From Microbacterium telephonicum (GTDB taxonomy: Bacteria > Actinomycetota > Actinomycetes > Actinomycetales > Microbacteriaceae), in the NCBI RefSeq assembly GCF_003651225.1, contig NZ_RCDB01000002.1, positions 62,001 through 126,000 on the forward strand: 64,000 bases of DNA, written 5' to 3'. The translations under genes were made by a program, and so were the position numbers. Positions 17,511 through 26,192 of the stretch are shown here, in pieces. The notes under the pieces were generated by a model, which was not told the DNA's origin, ran no database searches, and saw nothing but the letters and a program-made list of their open reading frames with translations. How positions within the stretch are numbered: position 1 is the first letter of the stretch; every line of letters begins with the position of its first letter.

Positions 17511-18820
17511 GCGCCAACGACGACCTGTTCGCCCGCGCCCAGCGGGTCATCCCCGGCGGCGTGGATTCGCCGGTGCGCGCCTACGGCTCCGTCGGCGGCA
17601 CGCCCCGCTTCCTCGTGTCGGCCGAGGGCGCGTACGTGACCGATGCCGACGGTCGCCGGTATGTCGACCTCGTCGCCAGCTGGGGGCCCGCGCTCCTCGG
17701 CCACGCGCACCCCGAAGTCGTGGAGGCCGTCGTGGCCGCCGCCCGCCGCGGGCTCTCCTTCGGCGCCCCGACCCCGGCCGAGGCGGAGTTGGCGGAGGAG
17801 ATCGCCGCGCGCGTGCCCGGCGTCGAGAAGCTGCGCCTCGTCTCCACCGGCACCGAGGCGACCATGACCGCCATCCGCCTCGCGCGCGGGGCGACCGGCC
17901 GCGACCTGCTCGTCAAGTTCGCCGGCCACTACCACGGCCACTCCGACGGGCTGCTCGCCGCCGCCGGGTCGGGGCTCGCGACCTTCGCGCTGCCCGGATC
18001 GGCCGGCGTGCCCGACGCGGTCGCCGCGCAGACCCTCGTCGTCCCCTACAACGACCGTGAGGCGCTGGAGGCGGCGTTCGCCGCGCACCCCGGCCGCATC
18101 GCCGCCGTCATCACCGAGGCCGCCGCCGCGAACATGGGTGTCGTGCCGCCGGCATCCGGGTTCACGACGTTCCTGGCCGACCTCTGCCGCCGCGACGGGG
18201 CGCTGCTGATCAGCGACGAGGTGCTCACCGGGTTCCGCGCCGCCGCGGGCGGCTATGCCCAGGTGCTGCGCGAGGCGGGGGAGCAGGTCGTCCCCGATCT
18301 CGTCACGTTCGGCAAGGTCATCGGCGGCGGGATGCCGGTGGCCGCGGTCGGTGGCCGCGCCGACGTCATGGACCTGCTCGCGCCGACCGGCCCGGTCTAC
18401 CAGGCCGGCACCCTCAGCGGGAACCCCGTCGCCGTCGCGGCGGGACTGGCGACCCTGCGGCTCGCCGACGACGCCGTCTACACGCGGCTCGCCGCGGCAT
18501 CGGCCGCTCTGTCGGAGGCCGTCGGGTCCGCGCTCACCGATGCCGGGGTGCCGCACGTGATCCAGCGGGCGGGCACGCTGTTCAGCGTGTTCTTCGGGGC
18601 GGATGTCGCCGGCGGCGTGCCCGACTACGCCACGGCGCAGCGCCAGGATGCGGCCGCCTACCGCCGCTTCTTCCACGCGATGCTGGGCGCCGGGGTCTCG
18701 CTGCCGCCGTCGGCGTACGAGGCGTGGTTCGTCACCGCGGCGCACGACGAGGCCGTGCTCGCCGAGATCACCGCGGCCCTCCCCGCCGCCGCCCGCGCCG
18801 CCGCCACCCCCGGTGGTTGA
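17507..18820 (+). CDS. hemL: Glutamate-1-semialdehyde 2,1-aminomutase
   Basis: A 437-residue PLP enzyme that converts glutamate-1-semialdehyde, the HemA product, to 5-aminolevulinate. Signatures: [18 protein letters not shown] at the start, the phosphate-binding [28 protein letters not shown], and the PLP lysine in [19 protein letters not shown]. It is the last gene of the heme operon. Its final codons, Gly-Gly and the TGA, are contributed by the start of an R1 intergenic repeat (GGTGGTTGA), so the native C-terminus may have been altered by repeat insertion. Confidence 0.96.
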   Translation: MSANDDLFARAQRVIPGGVDSPVRAYGSVGGTPRFLVSAEGAYVTDADGRRYVDLVASWGPALLGHAHPEVVEAVVAAARRGLSFGAPTPAEAELAEEIAARVPGVEKLRLVSTGTEATMTAIRLARGATGRDLLVKFAGHYHGHSDGLLAAAGSGLATFALPGSAGVPDAVAAQTLVVPYNDREALEAAFAAHPGRIAAVITEAAAANMGVVPPASGFTTFLADLCRRDGALLISDEVLTGFRAAAGGYAQVLREAGEQVVPDLVTFGKVIGGGMPVAAVGGRADVMDLLAPTGPVYQAGTLSGNPVAVAAGLATLRLADDAVYTRLAAASAALSEAVGSALTDAGVPHVIQRAGTLFSVFFGADVAGGVPDYATAQRQDAAAYRRFFHAMLGAGVSLPPSAYEAWFVTAAHDEAVLAEITAALPAAARAAATPGG

Positions 18821-18919
18821 GTAGCCGGCGGAGCCGGCGTAACGAAACCCGTGCACCCTCCGACAACGCAGGGTCCGGGGCGTTTCGACTCGTCGCGGTG
18901 CTCCTCGCTCGACGACCGG
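18808..18919. repeat. R1 intergenic inverted repeat between hemL and the GH81 gene
   Basis: Starts CCCCGGTGGTTGAGTAGCCG and ends CTCGCTCGACGACCGG. The arms are imperfect inverted copies around a GTGCACCC-containing centre. Similar copies lie at 6310-6409, 28529-28637 and 28653-28724. It lies between converging genes, supplies the hemL stop codon, and may act as a bidirectional terminator. Confidence 0.75.
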
Positions 18920-18936
18920 AAGGCGGCGCGCGCGGG

Positions 18937-20961
18937 TCACCCGCTGCGCAGTTCCACCGCGGCGATCCACGCCTCGGCGAGCGCCTTCGACCAGCCGTCG
19001 TCGAACTCGCTCCGCTGCGCGATGCGCGTTCGTGCGGCGGCGAGCGCGTCGGCACCGGCCAGCGAGGCGTAGCCGGTGACGTAGTCGCCGAGCGGGCCGT
19101 CATATGCGGCGTCGCCGGCGTCCTCGAGGTTCACCGCGACGCGCGCGGGGTCCTCGCCGAGATACTCCAGCGCGACCGGTCCGAGCGGCAGCAGTTGGAT
19201 GCCGAGGATCGCCGACGGCTCCGGCGAGAACCAGGTGGCGTAGTCGCGCTTGGCGCTCCACGTGAGCGACACGATCGGATGCTCGTACGCGGGGGCGAGC
19301 GCGGCGGGCTCCAGCCAGAGCCGGCGCGCGGCATCCGCCTCCGTCGACAGCAGCCACACCGCGCGGGCGCGCAGCGCCTCGTCCCCGGATGCCGCCCCCC
19401 ACAGGGCCACGCCGTTCCATGCCGCGACGGCCTCGGAGCTGGATTCCTGGTTGTTCCCGTCGGCGAAGGGTGAGAAACCGGACGCCCACGAGTGGCCGCG
19501 GTAGGGGTCGAAGGTGCGCAGCGCCGGCAACGCGCCGTCCGCCGCCCCCGTGACGATGTCGGCGGCGAGCGCGGTCATCACGGGTGTCATCTCGGCGACC
19601 AGGTCGGGGCGGGCGGCGCCGAGCACTCCGGCGGCGAAGAGGAAGTACCCGTAGTGGAAGTGGTGGTCGTTGCCCTCCTCCGAGCCGAACGACACGCTCT
19701 TGCCGACCACGAGTCGCAGCCGGTCGTCGTAGACGAAGCACCGCGCGTCGCGGTCGCGGCATCCGTCGGGATCGAGCCACGGGTCGAGCTCCGTCGCGAG
19801 CCGGTCGGCGACCCGGTCCGCGAGGCCGTCGTCGCCCAGGGCCTCGGCCACCTCGTGCAACGCCGCGAGTCGCGCGAGCGCTTTGCCTCCGAAGTACGTG
19901 TCGGCCGGCGCCGGCGCGGTGCCGTCGAGGTCGGCGGCGATCTGGGCCGTCAGCGCGTCGCGATCGGTGGCAGAGAGACCCTCGAGGTCGTAGCGGGACG
20001 CGGGGGAGATCGTCGGCACGGTGCGGACGAGGGTCGTCGCGGCGCACGCCGGCACATCCCCGTAGGGCGTGTCGTAGGTGCCGAGGTCGCACGCGCCATC
20101 GGCCTCCGCACCGTCGAACGGGACGACCACGGTGCGGTCGGTGCCGTCGTAGCGCAGCGTCGTCGTCGCCGATCCGTCGCCGCCGGACGCCGACACCGTC
20201 ACCCCGCCGACGGGCGCGCCGAGCGCCGCGGCCCACGCCGAGGGATCGGCATCCGCCGGCAGCCCCGCGACCTGCAGCGCGTCGCCCTCGTCGAGGGTGA
20301 CCGTCTCGTCGTCGACCGCGGCGCCCGCGATCAGGAACGCGCCGTCGGCCGTGCGCCCGACGGCGCCGCCGTCCTCCTGCGTCACGGGCTGCGAAAGCGT
20401 GATCGTGATCTTCCGGGAGGCGACGACGCCCACGACGGGCGAGCCCTCGGCGAGCGTCACGCGTGCGAGCGGCCCCGCCGTGTCGGCATACTCGAGGGTC
20501 ACCGACACCTCGTCGGCGCGCACGATGATGCGCTCCAGTGCCGCGTCCCCACCGTCCGCACCCGCGAGGGCGACACCCAGGCCGCCCGCGAACGCGGCGC
20601 CGATCGTGCTGGCCCCCGCCCGCACCGGCGGCACCCCGACGGTGAACCCCTCGGGCGTCGGCGCCACCGCCAGGGGGAAGGGGTAGACCGGCACGTCCTC
20701 GGCGGCGAAGGCCAGGCTCGAGTACCAGCGGTTCGTCGGCGGGATCACGTCCGCCGCGACGCGGAGCGAGGGCGGTGTGGCGAGACGCTCGACGGGCAGA
20801 TCGACGGATGCCGCCGGGCTCACGGTCGGCGCGGACGTCGGGCCGGCGTCACCGGCCGCCGTCGCCGTGCACCCGGTGAGCGCGAGCGCCACCGCGACCG
20901 TCACCGCGAGCGCCGGCGCGACCGTCGCCTCGACCGCCGGTCCGACCGTCCGCCGGGTCAT
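18937..20961 (-). CDS. GH81 endo-1,3-beta-glucanase, lipoprotein
   Basis: A 674-residue predicted surface-anchored laminarinase. The signal peptide ends in the lipobox LALTGC (Cys31). GH81 landmarks are strong: IPPTNRWYSSLAF near the start of the mature enzyme, EEGNDHHFHYGYFLFAAG, and the catalytic region DGNNQESSSEAVAAWNGVALW with paired acidic residues. It is the third gene of a GT2-adaptor-GH81 operon; its start overlaps the adaptor stop (ATGA). A beta-1,3-glucanase coupled to a polysaccharide synthase suggests trimming or length control of a secreted beta-glucan. Degradation of external fungal or algal glucan is the alternative. Confidence 0.92.
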   Translation of the reverse strand: MTRRTVGPAVEATVAPALAVTVAVALALTGCTATAAGDAGPTSAPTVSPAASVDLPVERLATPPSLRVAADVIPPTNRWYSSLAFAAEDVPVYPFPLAVAPTPEGFTVGVPPVRAGASTIGAAFAGGLGVALAGADGGDAALERIIVRADEVSVTLEYADTAGPLARVTLAEGSPVVGVVASRKITITLSQPVTQEDGGAVGRTADGAFLIAGAAVDDETVTLDEGDALQVAGLPADADPSAWAAALGAPVGGVTVSASGGDGSATTTLRYDGTDRTVVVPFDGAEADGACDLGTYDTPYGDVPACAATTLVRTVPTISPASRYDLEGLSATDRDALTAQIAADLDGTAPAPADTYFGGKALARLAALHEVAEALGDDGLADRVADRLATELDPWLDPDGCRDRDARCFVYDDRLRLVVGKSVSFGSEEGNDHHFHYGYFLFAAGVLGAARPDLVAEMTPVMTALAADIVTGAADGALPALRTFDPYRGHSWASGFSPFADGNNQESSSEAVAAWNGVALWGAASGDEALRARAVWLLSTEADAARRLWLEPAALAPAYEHPIVSLTWSAKRDYATWFSPEPSAILGIQLLPLGPVALEYLGEDPARVAVNLEDAGDAAYDGPLGDYVTGYASLAGADALAAARTRIAQRSEFDDGWSKALAEAWIAAVELRSG

Positions 20962-21677
20962 AGGCCGATCTTCCCGACCAGATCGGCCAGCGCGTCGTGC
21001 ACCCCCGCGAACGGGCCGTCGTCGTGCAGGCGCAGCGTCACCGCGACCGGCGTCCCCGGCTGGAACAGCCCGTCGGCGGTCTCCCCGTCCAGGTCGTCGC
21101 TGTGCAGCGTCACGGTCGCCGCGGCCTGTCCGTCGACCGTCGCGACGTCGATCGTGGTCACCTCGGCGGTGAAGGAGGCGCGGTTGGGGAGCACGATCTC
21201 GGCCGTCGTGCCCGCCGTGATCCGCGCGTAGTCGCGCGGCGAGAGCACGAACTCGCCCTCGATGCCGAGGGAGGCGGTGCGGGCGATCGTGGCAAGTTCG
21301 CTGCCGGCCTGCGCGAACCCGCCCTGCGGAACGCGGATGTCGGCGAGGATCCCGTCGACGCTCGCCGTGACCGTCGTCGTCCCCGCCGCCGCCTCCGCGT
21401 CGCCCGAGACGACCCCGAGGGCGACGTCGCGTTGCAGCTGCGGGCTGTGCACCTCGAACAGCGCCTGTCCCGCCGTCACCTCGTCGCCCTCGTGCGCGAA
21501 CTGCGCGGTCACGATGCCGCCGTAGTCGGTGCCGACCGGATACTCCTGGGCGACGAGGGTCGCGCTGTCGCTGCCGACCGAGTTCTGCCGCTGTGTGAAC
21601 AGCAGCGTGCACGCCCCCACGACGACGAGGGTCGCGAGAAGTCCGCCCAGCAGCTTGAGCCGTGACCGCCACGTCAT
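20958..21677 (-). CDS. Membrane-fusion/HlyD-like adaptor with biotinyl-lipoyl-type domain
   Basis: A 239-residue protein with one N-terminal membrane anchor (LKLLGGLLATLVVVGACTLLF, residues 8-28) and an extracytoplasmic part. A lipoyl-like hairpin (GGIVTAQFAHEGDEVTAGQALFEVHSPQLQ) is followed by a second half-motif (ASVDGILADIRVPQGGFAQAGSELATIA) and a beta-barrel (YARITAGTTAEIVLPNRASF). Adaptors of this type accompany polysaccharide synthases such as Alg44. The gene overlaps both neighbours by 4 bases, so synthase, adaptor and glucanase are made together. A role in guiding the nascent chain through the envelope is inferred. Confidence 0.85.
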   Translation of the reverse strand: MTWRSRLKLLGGLLATLVVVGACTLLFTQRQNSVGSDSATLVAQEYPVGTDYGGIVTAQFAHEGDEVTAGQALFEVHSPQLQRDVALGVVSGDAEAAAGTTTVTASVDGILADIRVPQGGFAQAGSELATIARTASLGIEGEFVLSPRDYARITAGTTAEIVLPNRASFTAEVTTIDVATVDGQAAATVTLHSDDLDGETADGLFQPGTPVAVTLRLHDDGPFAGVHDALADLVGKIGL

Positions 21678-23419
21678 GACCGCGCCCCCGCCTCGGCGAG
21701 CTGCGCGCGTCGCCGGCGCGTCAGGGGAGGGGCGGCGACCGACGCCGCGACCGGGACCTCCGTGTCGGTGGGCGCCGGCATCCGCTCGGGACGGGCCACG
21801 ATCGTGATCGGCGTGGTCGGGGTGACCGGTTCGGGTGCCGCCTCGACGGTCCGAGGGTGTGCGATCGCGTGCGCCTCGCGGGCGGCGGTGACCACGAATG
21901 CGCCCAGGATGACGGTGTTGGTCGCGTTCCACAGCGTCGCCAGCGTCAGCTCGCCGATGCCGACGTCCCGCCACACCGCGACGGCGGTGGTCAGCGCGAG
22001 GAAGACGAAGAACAGCACCTGCGGGATGATGAACTCGAAGGGCGAGCGTCGCGACGCCGACCCGGTGACATGCCAGCCCACGTCCTTGCCGGTGAGCACG
22101 TTCCACAGCGCCTTGGAGTAGATCGGGAACGAGACGGTCGCGAGCGTCAGCGTCTCCCACCGGAACGACCCCACCGCGAACCACGCCAGCACGATCTGCA
22201 TGACATAGAAGCCGGCGTAGTACAGCAGCCACGTGAACACGGTGACGTCGAGCGTCATCGGCCGCAGGTCGAAGTAGATCTCCAGCGGGGGCACGAGCAG
22301 CAGCAGGAGCGGGCAGATGCCGGTGAGGTAGAAGGTCGCCGTCACGAGGTACTGGATGCGCTGGTCGGTCGTGAGCCGCCGCCGCGGGGAGAGCGGGTTG
22401 TGCTGCAGCAGGATCTCGAACCCGCCCGTCGCCCACCGCAGCTGCTGCTTGCTGTACGCCTCGATCGTTTCCGGCGCCTCGCCGACGGCGAGCACGTCGG
22501 GCAGGAACACCGAACGCCAGCCGCGTTCGTGCAGGTGCAGCGACGTCCACACGTCCTCCGACTTCGAGTCGGTGCACATCCCGCCGATGTCGTCGATCGC
22601 CGTGCGTCGGAACATGACGTTCGTGCCGACGCAGAACGCCGCGTTGAACCGGTTGCGACCGGGCTGGATGAAGCGGTAGAACACCGTCTGCATGTACGCG
22701 GCGCCGCGGGCGACGACCGTGGACAGGTTGCCGTACGCCTGCGGCGACTGCACGAAGGCGAGGTCGTCGCGCACGAAGAACGGCAGCATCTCGACGAGCA
22801 GTTCGGGGCGCGGGACGAAGTCGGCGTCGAGGATCACGAAGTACTCGCCCTTCGCGATCGACAGGGCGTGGTTGATGTTGCCGGCCTTCGCGCCGTTGGA
22901 GCTGAGGCGCCGCAGGTACCACGCGCCCTCGTCGGAGGCCATCTCGCGCACCGCATCCGACCTCCCGTCGTCGAGGATCCAGGTGCGGTGCGCGCCGCGC
23001 ATCGCGACGGCCGCCCGCACCGTGCGGCGCACCGTCTCGATGTCCTCGCCGTAGACGGTGATGAACACGTCCACGAGCACCGGTGCGCCGTGCAGATGCA
23101 TCGTGTCGTCCCCGTCGCGGGCGTGCGGCATCAGGCGGCCCGCCGCGTCGTTGTACGCGAAGTCGCGGGGATCGGCGCTCGCCGACAGGATCGTCCACAT
23201 CGCCAGCAGCGCCTGCGCGACGAGGATCGACTCGGCGACGATCACCATCGAGTAGGGCAGCCAGTCGCCGCGGTGACCGGGGTCGAGCAGGAATCCCGCG
23301 TACGCCAGGATGCCGATCGTCGCGATCAGCACCAGCAGGATCATCACGGGGCTCGGGCCCCGGTCCGCTCCTCGCGTCGGTCGTGTCCGCCCCATGTCGG
23401 ACTCGTTCGATCTGGCCAT
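21674..23419 (-). CDS. Processive family-2 glycosyltransferase (cellulose/curdlan-synthase-like)
   Basis: A 581-residue membrane synthase. Two N-terminal membrane helices (about 25-45 and 57-78) are followed by the cytosolic GT2 domain with ITVYGEDIETVRRTV, the first Asp region LDDGRSD, the metal site DADF, the catalytic SEDVWTS (TED-like) and QQLRW, the QxxRW product-channel motif of BcsA-type enzymes. Five or six helices follow, then a Pro/Thr-rich tail. There is no PilZ domain, so no direct c-di-GMP control is seen. GGGGGAC precedes the ATG. Substrate could be UDP-glucose for a beta-1,3- or beta-1,4-glucan; the coupled GH81 favours beta-1,3. Confidence 0.9.
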   Translation of the reverse strand: MARSNESDMGRTRPTRGADRGPSPVMILLVLIATIGILAYAGFLLDPGHRGDWLPYSMVIVAESILVAQALLAMWTILSASADPRDFAYNDAAGRLMPHARDGDDTMHLHGAPVLVDVFITVYGEDIETVRRTVRAAVAMRGAHRTWILDDGRSDAVREMASDEGAWYLRRLSSNGAKAGNINHALSIAKGEYFVILDADFVPRPELLVEMLPFFVRDDLAFVQSPQAYGNLSTVVARGAAYMQTVFYRFIQPGRNRFNAAFCVGTNVMFRRTAIDDIGGMCTDSKSEDVWTSLHLHERGWRSVFLPDVLAVGEAPETIEAYSKQQLRWATGGFEILLQHNPLSPRRRLTTDQRIQYLVTATFYLTGICPLLLLLVPPLEIYFDLRPMTLDVTVFTWLLYYAGFYVMQIVLAWFAVGSFRWETLTLATVSFPIYSKALWNVLTGKDVGWHVTGSASRRSPFEFIIPQVLFFVFLALTTAVAVWRDVGIGELTLATLWNATNTVILGAFVVTAAREAHAIAHPRTVEAAPEPVTPTTPITIVARPERMPAPTDTEVPVAASVAAPPLTRRRRAQLAEAGARS

Positions 23420-23649
23420 GTGTCCCCCCGGAATGGCTGTCGATTCGTTCCGCGGCGACGTCGGCGCTGGTTCCAGGGTGCCCGCCTCACCTTGTCTGCA
23501 GCGTTCCGCGGAGGTGAACAGCGTGTGACGATCAGCTGGGTGCAGGGTGCGGACGCCGACGTCGTGGCGCGCGACAGGGCCGCCCTGACGGAGAGTCGGG
23601 GCGGCCCTGCATTCCTTGGGTGCCGATGCGCGGTGCGCACCTCACGGCA
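23420..23649. other. Intergenic region upstream of the GT2 operon and downstream of hsp20
   Basis: About 230 bases without a supported gene. It contains the GT2 ribosome site at its left edge and the hsp20 terminator at 23576-23608. No clear promoter for the GT2 gene was recognised. Confidence 0.5.
23576..23608 (-). terminator. Hairpin terminator downstream of hsp20
   Basis: AGGGCCGCCC (23576-23585) and GGGCGGCCCT (23599-23608) are exact inverted repeats with a small extra GAC/GTC pairing inside. It lies 42 bases past the hsp20 stop. There is no U-tract, as is common in high-GC actinobacteria. Confidence 0.65.
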
Positions 23650-24108
23650 TCACTGCTCGATGGGCTGCGGCTCCTGCGCGGCGCGCTCGTCGCGCCCGAT
23701 CTGTACCGTCGACGCGTCGCTGACGACGTCGATCTTGCGCGGCTTGGCCTTCTCGCTGACCGGGATGGTGACGCTGAGCACGCCGTTGTCGTAACGGGCG
23801 GAGATGCGCTCGGTGTCGACGCCCTGGCCCAGGTTGAGCTGGCGGAGGAAGCTCGCCGCCTCTCGCTCGCGGGTGATCCACTTCACACCATCGCCGCTGG
23901 GCAGAGTGCGCTCGGCGCGGATCGTCAGCAGCTGGCCGTCCACGTCGATGTCGACCGAGCCCGGGTCGACGCCCGGCAGATCGGCCGTGAGGACGTAGTG
24001 GTCGCCGTCGCGGTAGAGGTCCATCGGCATTCGCCGCGGTCCGCGCCGAGTGTCCATCAGGGAGGACGCGAGGCGGTCGAACTCGCGGAACGGGTCATAG
24101 CTGGTCAT
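23650..24108 (-). CDS. Hsp20/alpha-crystallin family small heat-shock protein
   Basis: A 152-residue holdase chaperone. The alpha-crystallin domain spans roughly residues 35-130: MDLYRDGDHYVLTADLPGVD, GQLLTIRAERT, REREAASFLRQLNLGQGVD and ISARYDNGVLSVTIPVSEKAKPR. The C-terminal tail VQIGRDERAAQEPQ has no clear I-x-I anchor. The start at 24108 (MTSYDPFREFDRL) is preferred over the longer frame because AGGAGA lies 6 bases before it. Upstream are both a HAIR-like site and a CIRCE-like site, indicating heat-shock control. Confidence 0.95.
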   Translation of the reverse strand: MTSYDPFREFDRLASSLMDTRRGPRRMPMDLYRDGDHYVLTADLPGVDPGSVDIDVDGQLLTIRAERTLPSGDGVKWITREREAASFLRQLNLGQGVDTERISARYDNGVLSVTIPVSEKAKPRKIDVVSDASTVQIGRDERAAQEPQPIEQ

Positions 24109-24131
24109 CGGGTTCTCCTCTCGAATCAAGA

Positions 24132-24152
24132 CTTGAGTCGCATCGACTCAAC
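24132..24152. promoter_or_regulatory. HAIR-like site (HspR operator)
   Basis: CTTGAGT-N7-ACTCAAC lies 24 bases upstream of hsp20. The HspR consensus is CTTGAGT-N7-ACTCAAG, so 13 of 14 defined positions match. Confidence 0.8.
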
Positions 24153-24163
24153 GTGCGATCAGA

Positions 24164-24190
24164 TTAGCACTCTCTGGGTGAGAGTGCCAG
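24164..24190. promoter_or_regulatory. CIRCE-like site (HrcA operator)
   Basis: TTAGCACTC-N9-GAGTGCCAG matches the CIRCE consensus TTAGCACTC-N9-GAGTGCTAA in the full left arm and the first six bases of the right arm. It lies between hsp20 and the ksgA promoter, 11 bases from the HAIR site, and could influence either gene. Confidence 0.82.
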
Positions 24191-24217
24191 ATCTTGAGGC
24201 TCGATAGTCTGGAATCC

Positions 24218-25072
24218 ATGACCGTGACCCTGCTCGGCGCCGCCGAGATCCGCGCGCTCGCCGCCGACCTCGATGTGACGCCGACCAAGAAGCTCGGTCA
24301 GAACTTCGTCGTCGACGCGAACACGGTGCGCAAGATCGTGCACGTCGCGCGGGTGACGGATGCCGACCGCGTCGTCGAGATCGGGCCCGGGCTCGGGTCG
24401 CTCACGCTCGCGATCCTCGAGACCGGCGCGCCCGTCACGGCCGTCGAGATCGACCACCGCCTCGCCGAGCGGCTGCCTGCGACCGCCGGCGCCCACGGCG
24501 TTCCCGCCGGCGCCCTCACGGTCGTCGACGCCGACGCGCTGCGGGTGACCGCGCTTCCCGGCGATCCGAACGTGCTGGTCGCCAACCTGCCGTACAACGT
24601 CAGCGTCCCGGTGCTGCTGCACTTCCTCGAGACGTTCCCGGGTCTGCAGCGCGGCGTCGTGATGGTGCAGGCCGAGGTCGGCGAACGCCTCGCCGCGGCG
24701 CCCGGGTCGAAGATCTACGGCGCCCCCAGCGTCAAAGCCGCGTGGTACGGGCCGTGGCGGCTCGCCGGCACCGTGTCGCGTCAGGTGTTCTGGCCGGTGC
24801 CGAACGTCGACAGCGTGCTCGTCGGGTTCGAACGCGACGAGACGCCGCGCGGCACCGACGCCGAACGGCGACGCGTCTTCTCGATCGTGGACGCCGCCTT
24901 CGGCCAGCGCCGGAAGATGCTGCGGCAGTCCCTGGCGGGGGCCGTCGCCGAGTCGGCGGCCGCGGCATCCGAGGTGCTCACGGCCGCGGGCGTGGATCCC
25001 ACCGCCCGCGCCGAGCAGCTCACGGTCGACGACTTCGTGCGCATCGCCGCGCAGGTCCCCGTCGCCCCCTGA
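24218..25072 (+). CDS. ksgA: 16S rRNA (adenine-1518/1519-N6)-dimethyltransferase
   Basis: A 284-residue KsgA/RsmA that dimethylates two adenines near the 3' end of 16S rRNA. Motifs: TPTKKLGQNFVVDANTVRKIV, the SAM-binding VVEIGPGLGSLTLAIL, and the catalytic NLPYNVSVPVLLHFL (NLPY). The ATG at 24218 lies 7 bases after TAGTCT (24205-24210), suggesting a leaderless message, and gives MTVTLLGAAEIRALA, a better start than the upstream 24194. Downstream are an aldo/keto reductase and ispE; ksgA and ispE are usual neighbours in actinobacteria. Confidence 0.96.
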   Translation: MTVTLLGAAEIRALAADLDVTPTKKLGQNFVVDANTVRKIVHVARVTDADRVVEIGPGLGSLTLAILETGAPVTAVEIDHRLAERLPATAGAHGVPAGALTVVDADALRVTALPGDPNVLVANLPYNVSVPVLLHFLETFPGLQRGVVMVQAEVGERLAAAPGSKIYGAPSVKAAWYGPWRLAGTVSRQVFWPVPNVDSVLVGFERDETPRGTDAERRRVFSIVDAAFGQRRKMLRQSLAGAVAESAAAASEVLTAAGVDPTARAEQLTVDDFVRIAAQVPVAP

Positions 25073-25124
25073 CCTGGTCGGGCGACCGCCCCCGCGCGTC
25101 CGCGCCGCCCGCTAGCGTGGGAGG

Positions 25125-26192
25125 GTGACCGACGAACGCTTCGCCCCCTCCCGTGGCGGCGATCTCCACCGCCCCTACACCGCCGACGCCGACCGCTACC
25201 TCGGACGCGACTACCGGCAGGTCGGCTCCAGCGGCCTGTTCCTGCCCGCCATCTCGCTCGGCCTGTGGTGGAACTTCGGCGACAACATCCCCTTCGACGA
25301 CCAGCGCGCGCTGCTGCGCCACGCCTTCGACCGCGGGATCACGCACTTCGACCTCGCCAACAACTACGGCCCGCCCTACGGCGCCGCCGAAACGAACTTC
25401 GGGCGCATGATGCGGGAGGACTTCGCCCCGTACCGCGACGAGCTCATCCTGTCGTCGAAGGCGGGATACGACATGTGGGACGGCCCCTACGGTCAGTGGG
25501 GGTCGCGCAAGTACCTGCTCGCGAGCGCCGAGCAGTCGTTGACGCGCATGAGCCTCGACTACGTCGACATCTTCTACTCGCACCGCTACGACCCGGTCAC
25601 GCCGCTGGAGGAGACCATCGGGGCGCTGGACACCCTCGTGCGGCAGGGCAAGGCGCTCTATGTCGGCATCTCGTCGTACAGCGCCGAGCACACCGTCGAG
25701 GCGGCCGCGATCGCCCGCTCGCTCGGCACGCCGCTGGTCATCCACCAGCCGTCGTACTCGATCGTCGACCGCTGGATCGAGGACGGCCTCACCGGGGCGC
25801 TCCGCCAGGAGGGCATGGGTGCGATCGCGTTCGTGCCGCTGGCCCAGGGCCTGCTCACCGACAAGTACCTCAGCGGCGGCGACGCGCAGCGCGCGCAGCA
25901 GCGCTGGTCGGTGCCGGCGCGTCGGGTGAGCGAGAAGGGCCTCGCGATGCTGCGCGGGCTCGACGTCGTCGCCAAGGAGCGCGGTCAGACCCTCGCCCAG
26001 CTCGCCCTGCAGTGGGTGCTCCGTGACGGGGTGGTCGCATCGGCCCTGATCGGGGCCTCCCGTCCCGCCCAGCTGGACGAGAACCTGAAGGCCCTCGAAG
26101 GCCCCGCCCTCACGACCGAGGAGATCGAGCAGATCGACGCGCTCGTCGACGCCGCAGGCGGCGACCACTGGGCCGGGCCGGAGACCGCGTGA
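25125..26192 (+). CDS. Aldo/keto reductase, YghZ / L-glyceraldehyde-3-phosphate reductase type
   Basis: A 355-residue NADPH-dependent reductase with the barrel of the KCNAB/AKR14 group. Recognisable parts: YRQVGSSGLFLPAISLGLWWNFGDN, the catalytic Tyr in HFDLANNYGPPYGAAE, Lys in LILSSKAGYDMWDGPYG, His in IFYSHRYDPVTPLEET and the cofactor segment ALIGASRPAQLDENLKAL. It starts GTG 6 bases after TAGCGT (25113-25118), so it has its own leaderless promoter. Its stop overlaps the ispE start (GTGA), so ispE is probably cotranscribed with it. Physiological substrate uncertain; methylglyoxal or L-GAP detoxification is known for relatives. Confidence 0.92.
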   Translation: MTDERFAPSRGGDLHRPYTADADRYLGRDYRQVGSSGLFLPAISLGLWWNFGDNIPFDDQRALLRHAFDRGITHFDLANNYGPPYGAAETNFGRMMREDFAPYRDELILSSKAGYDMWDGPYGQWGSRKYLLASAEQSLTRMSLDYVDIFYSHRYDPVTPLEETIGALDTLVRQGKALYVGISSYSAEHTVEAAAIARSLGTPLVIHQPSYSIVDRWIEDGLTGALRQEGMGAIAFVPLAQGLLTDKYLSGGDAQRAQQRWSVPARRVSEKGLAMLRGLDVVAKERGQTLAQLALQWVLRDGVVASALIGASRPAQLDENLKALEGPALTTEEIEQIDALVDAAGGDHWAGPETA

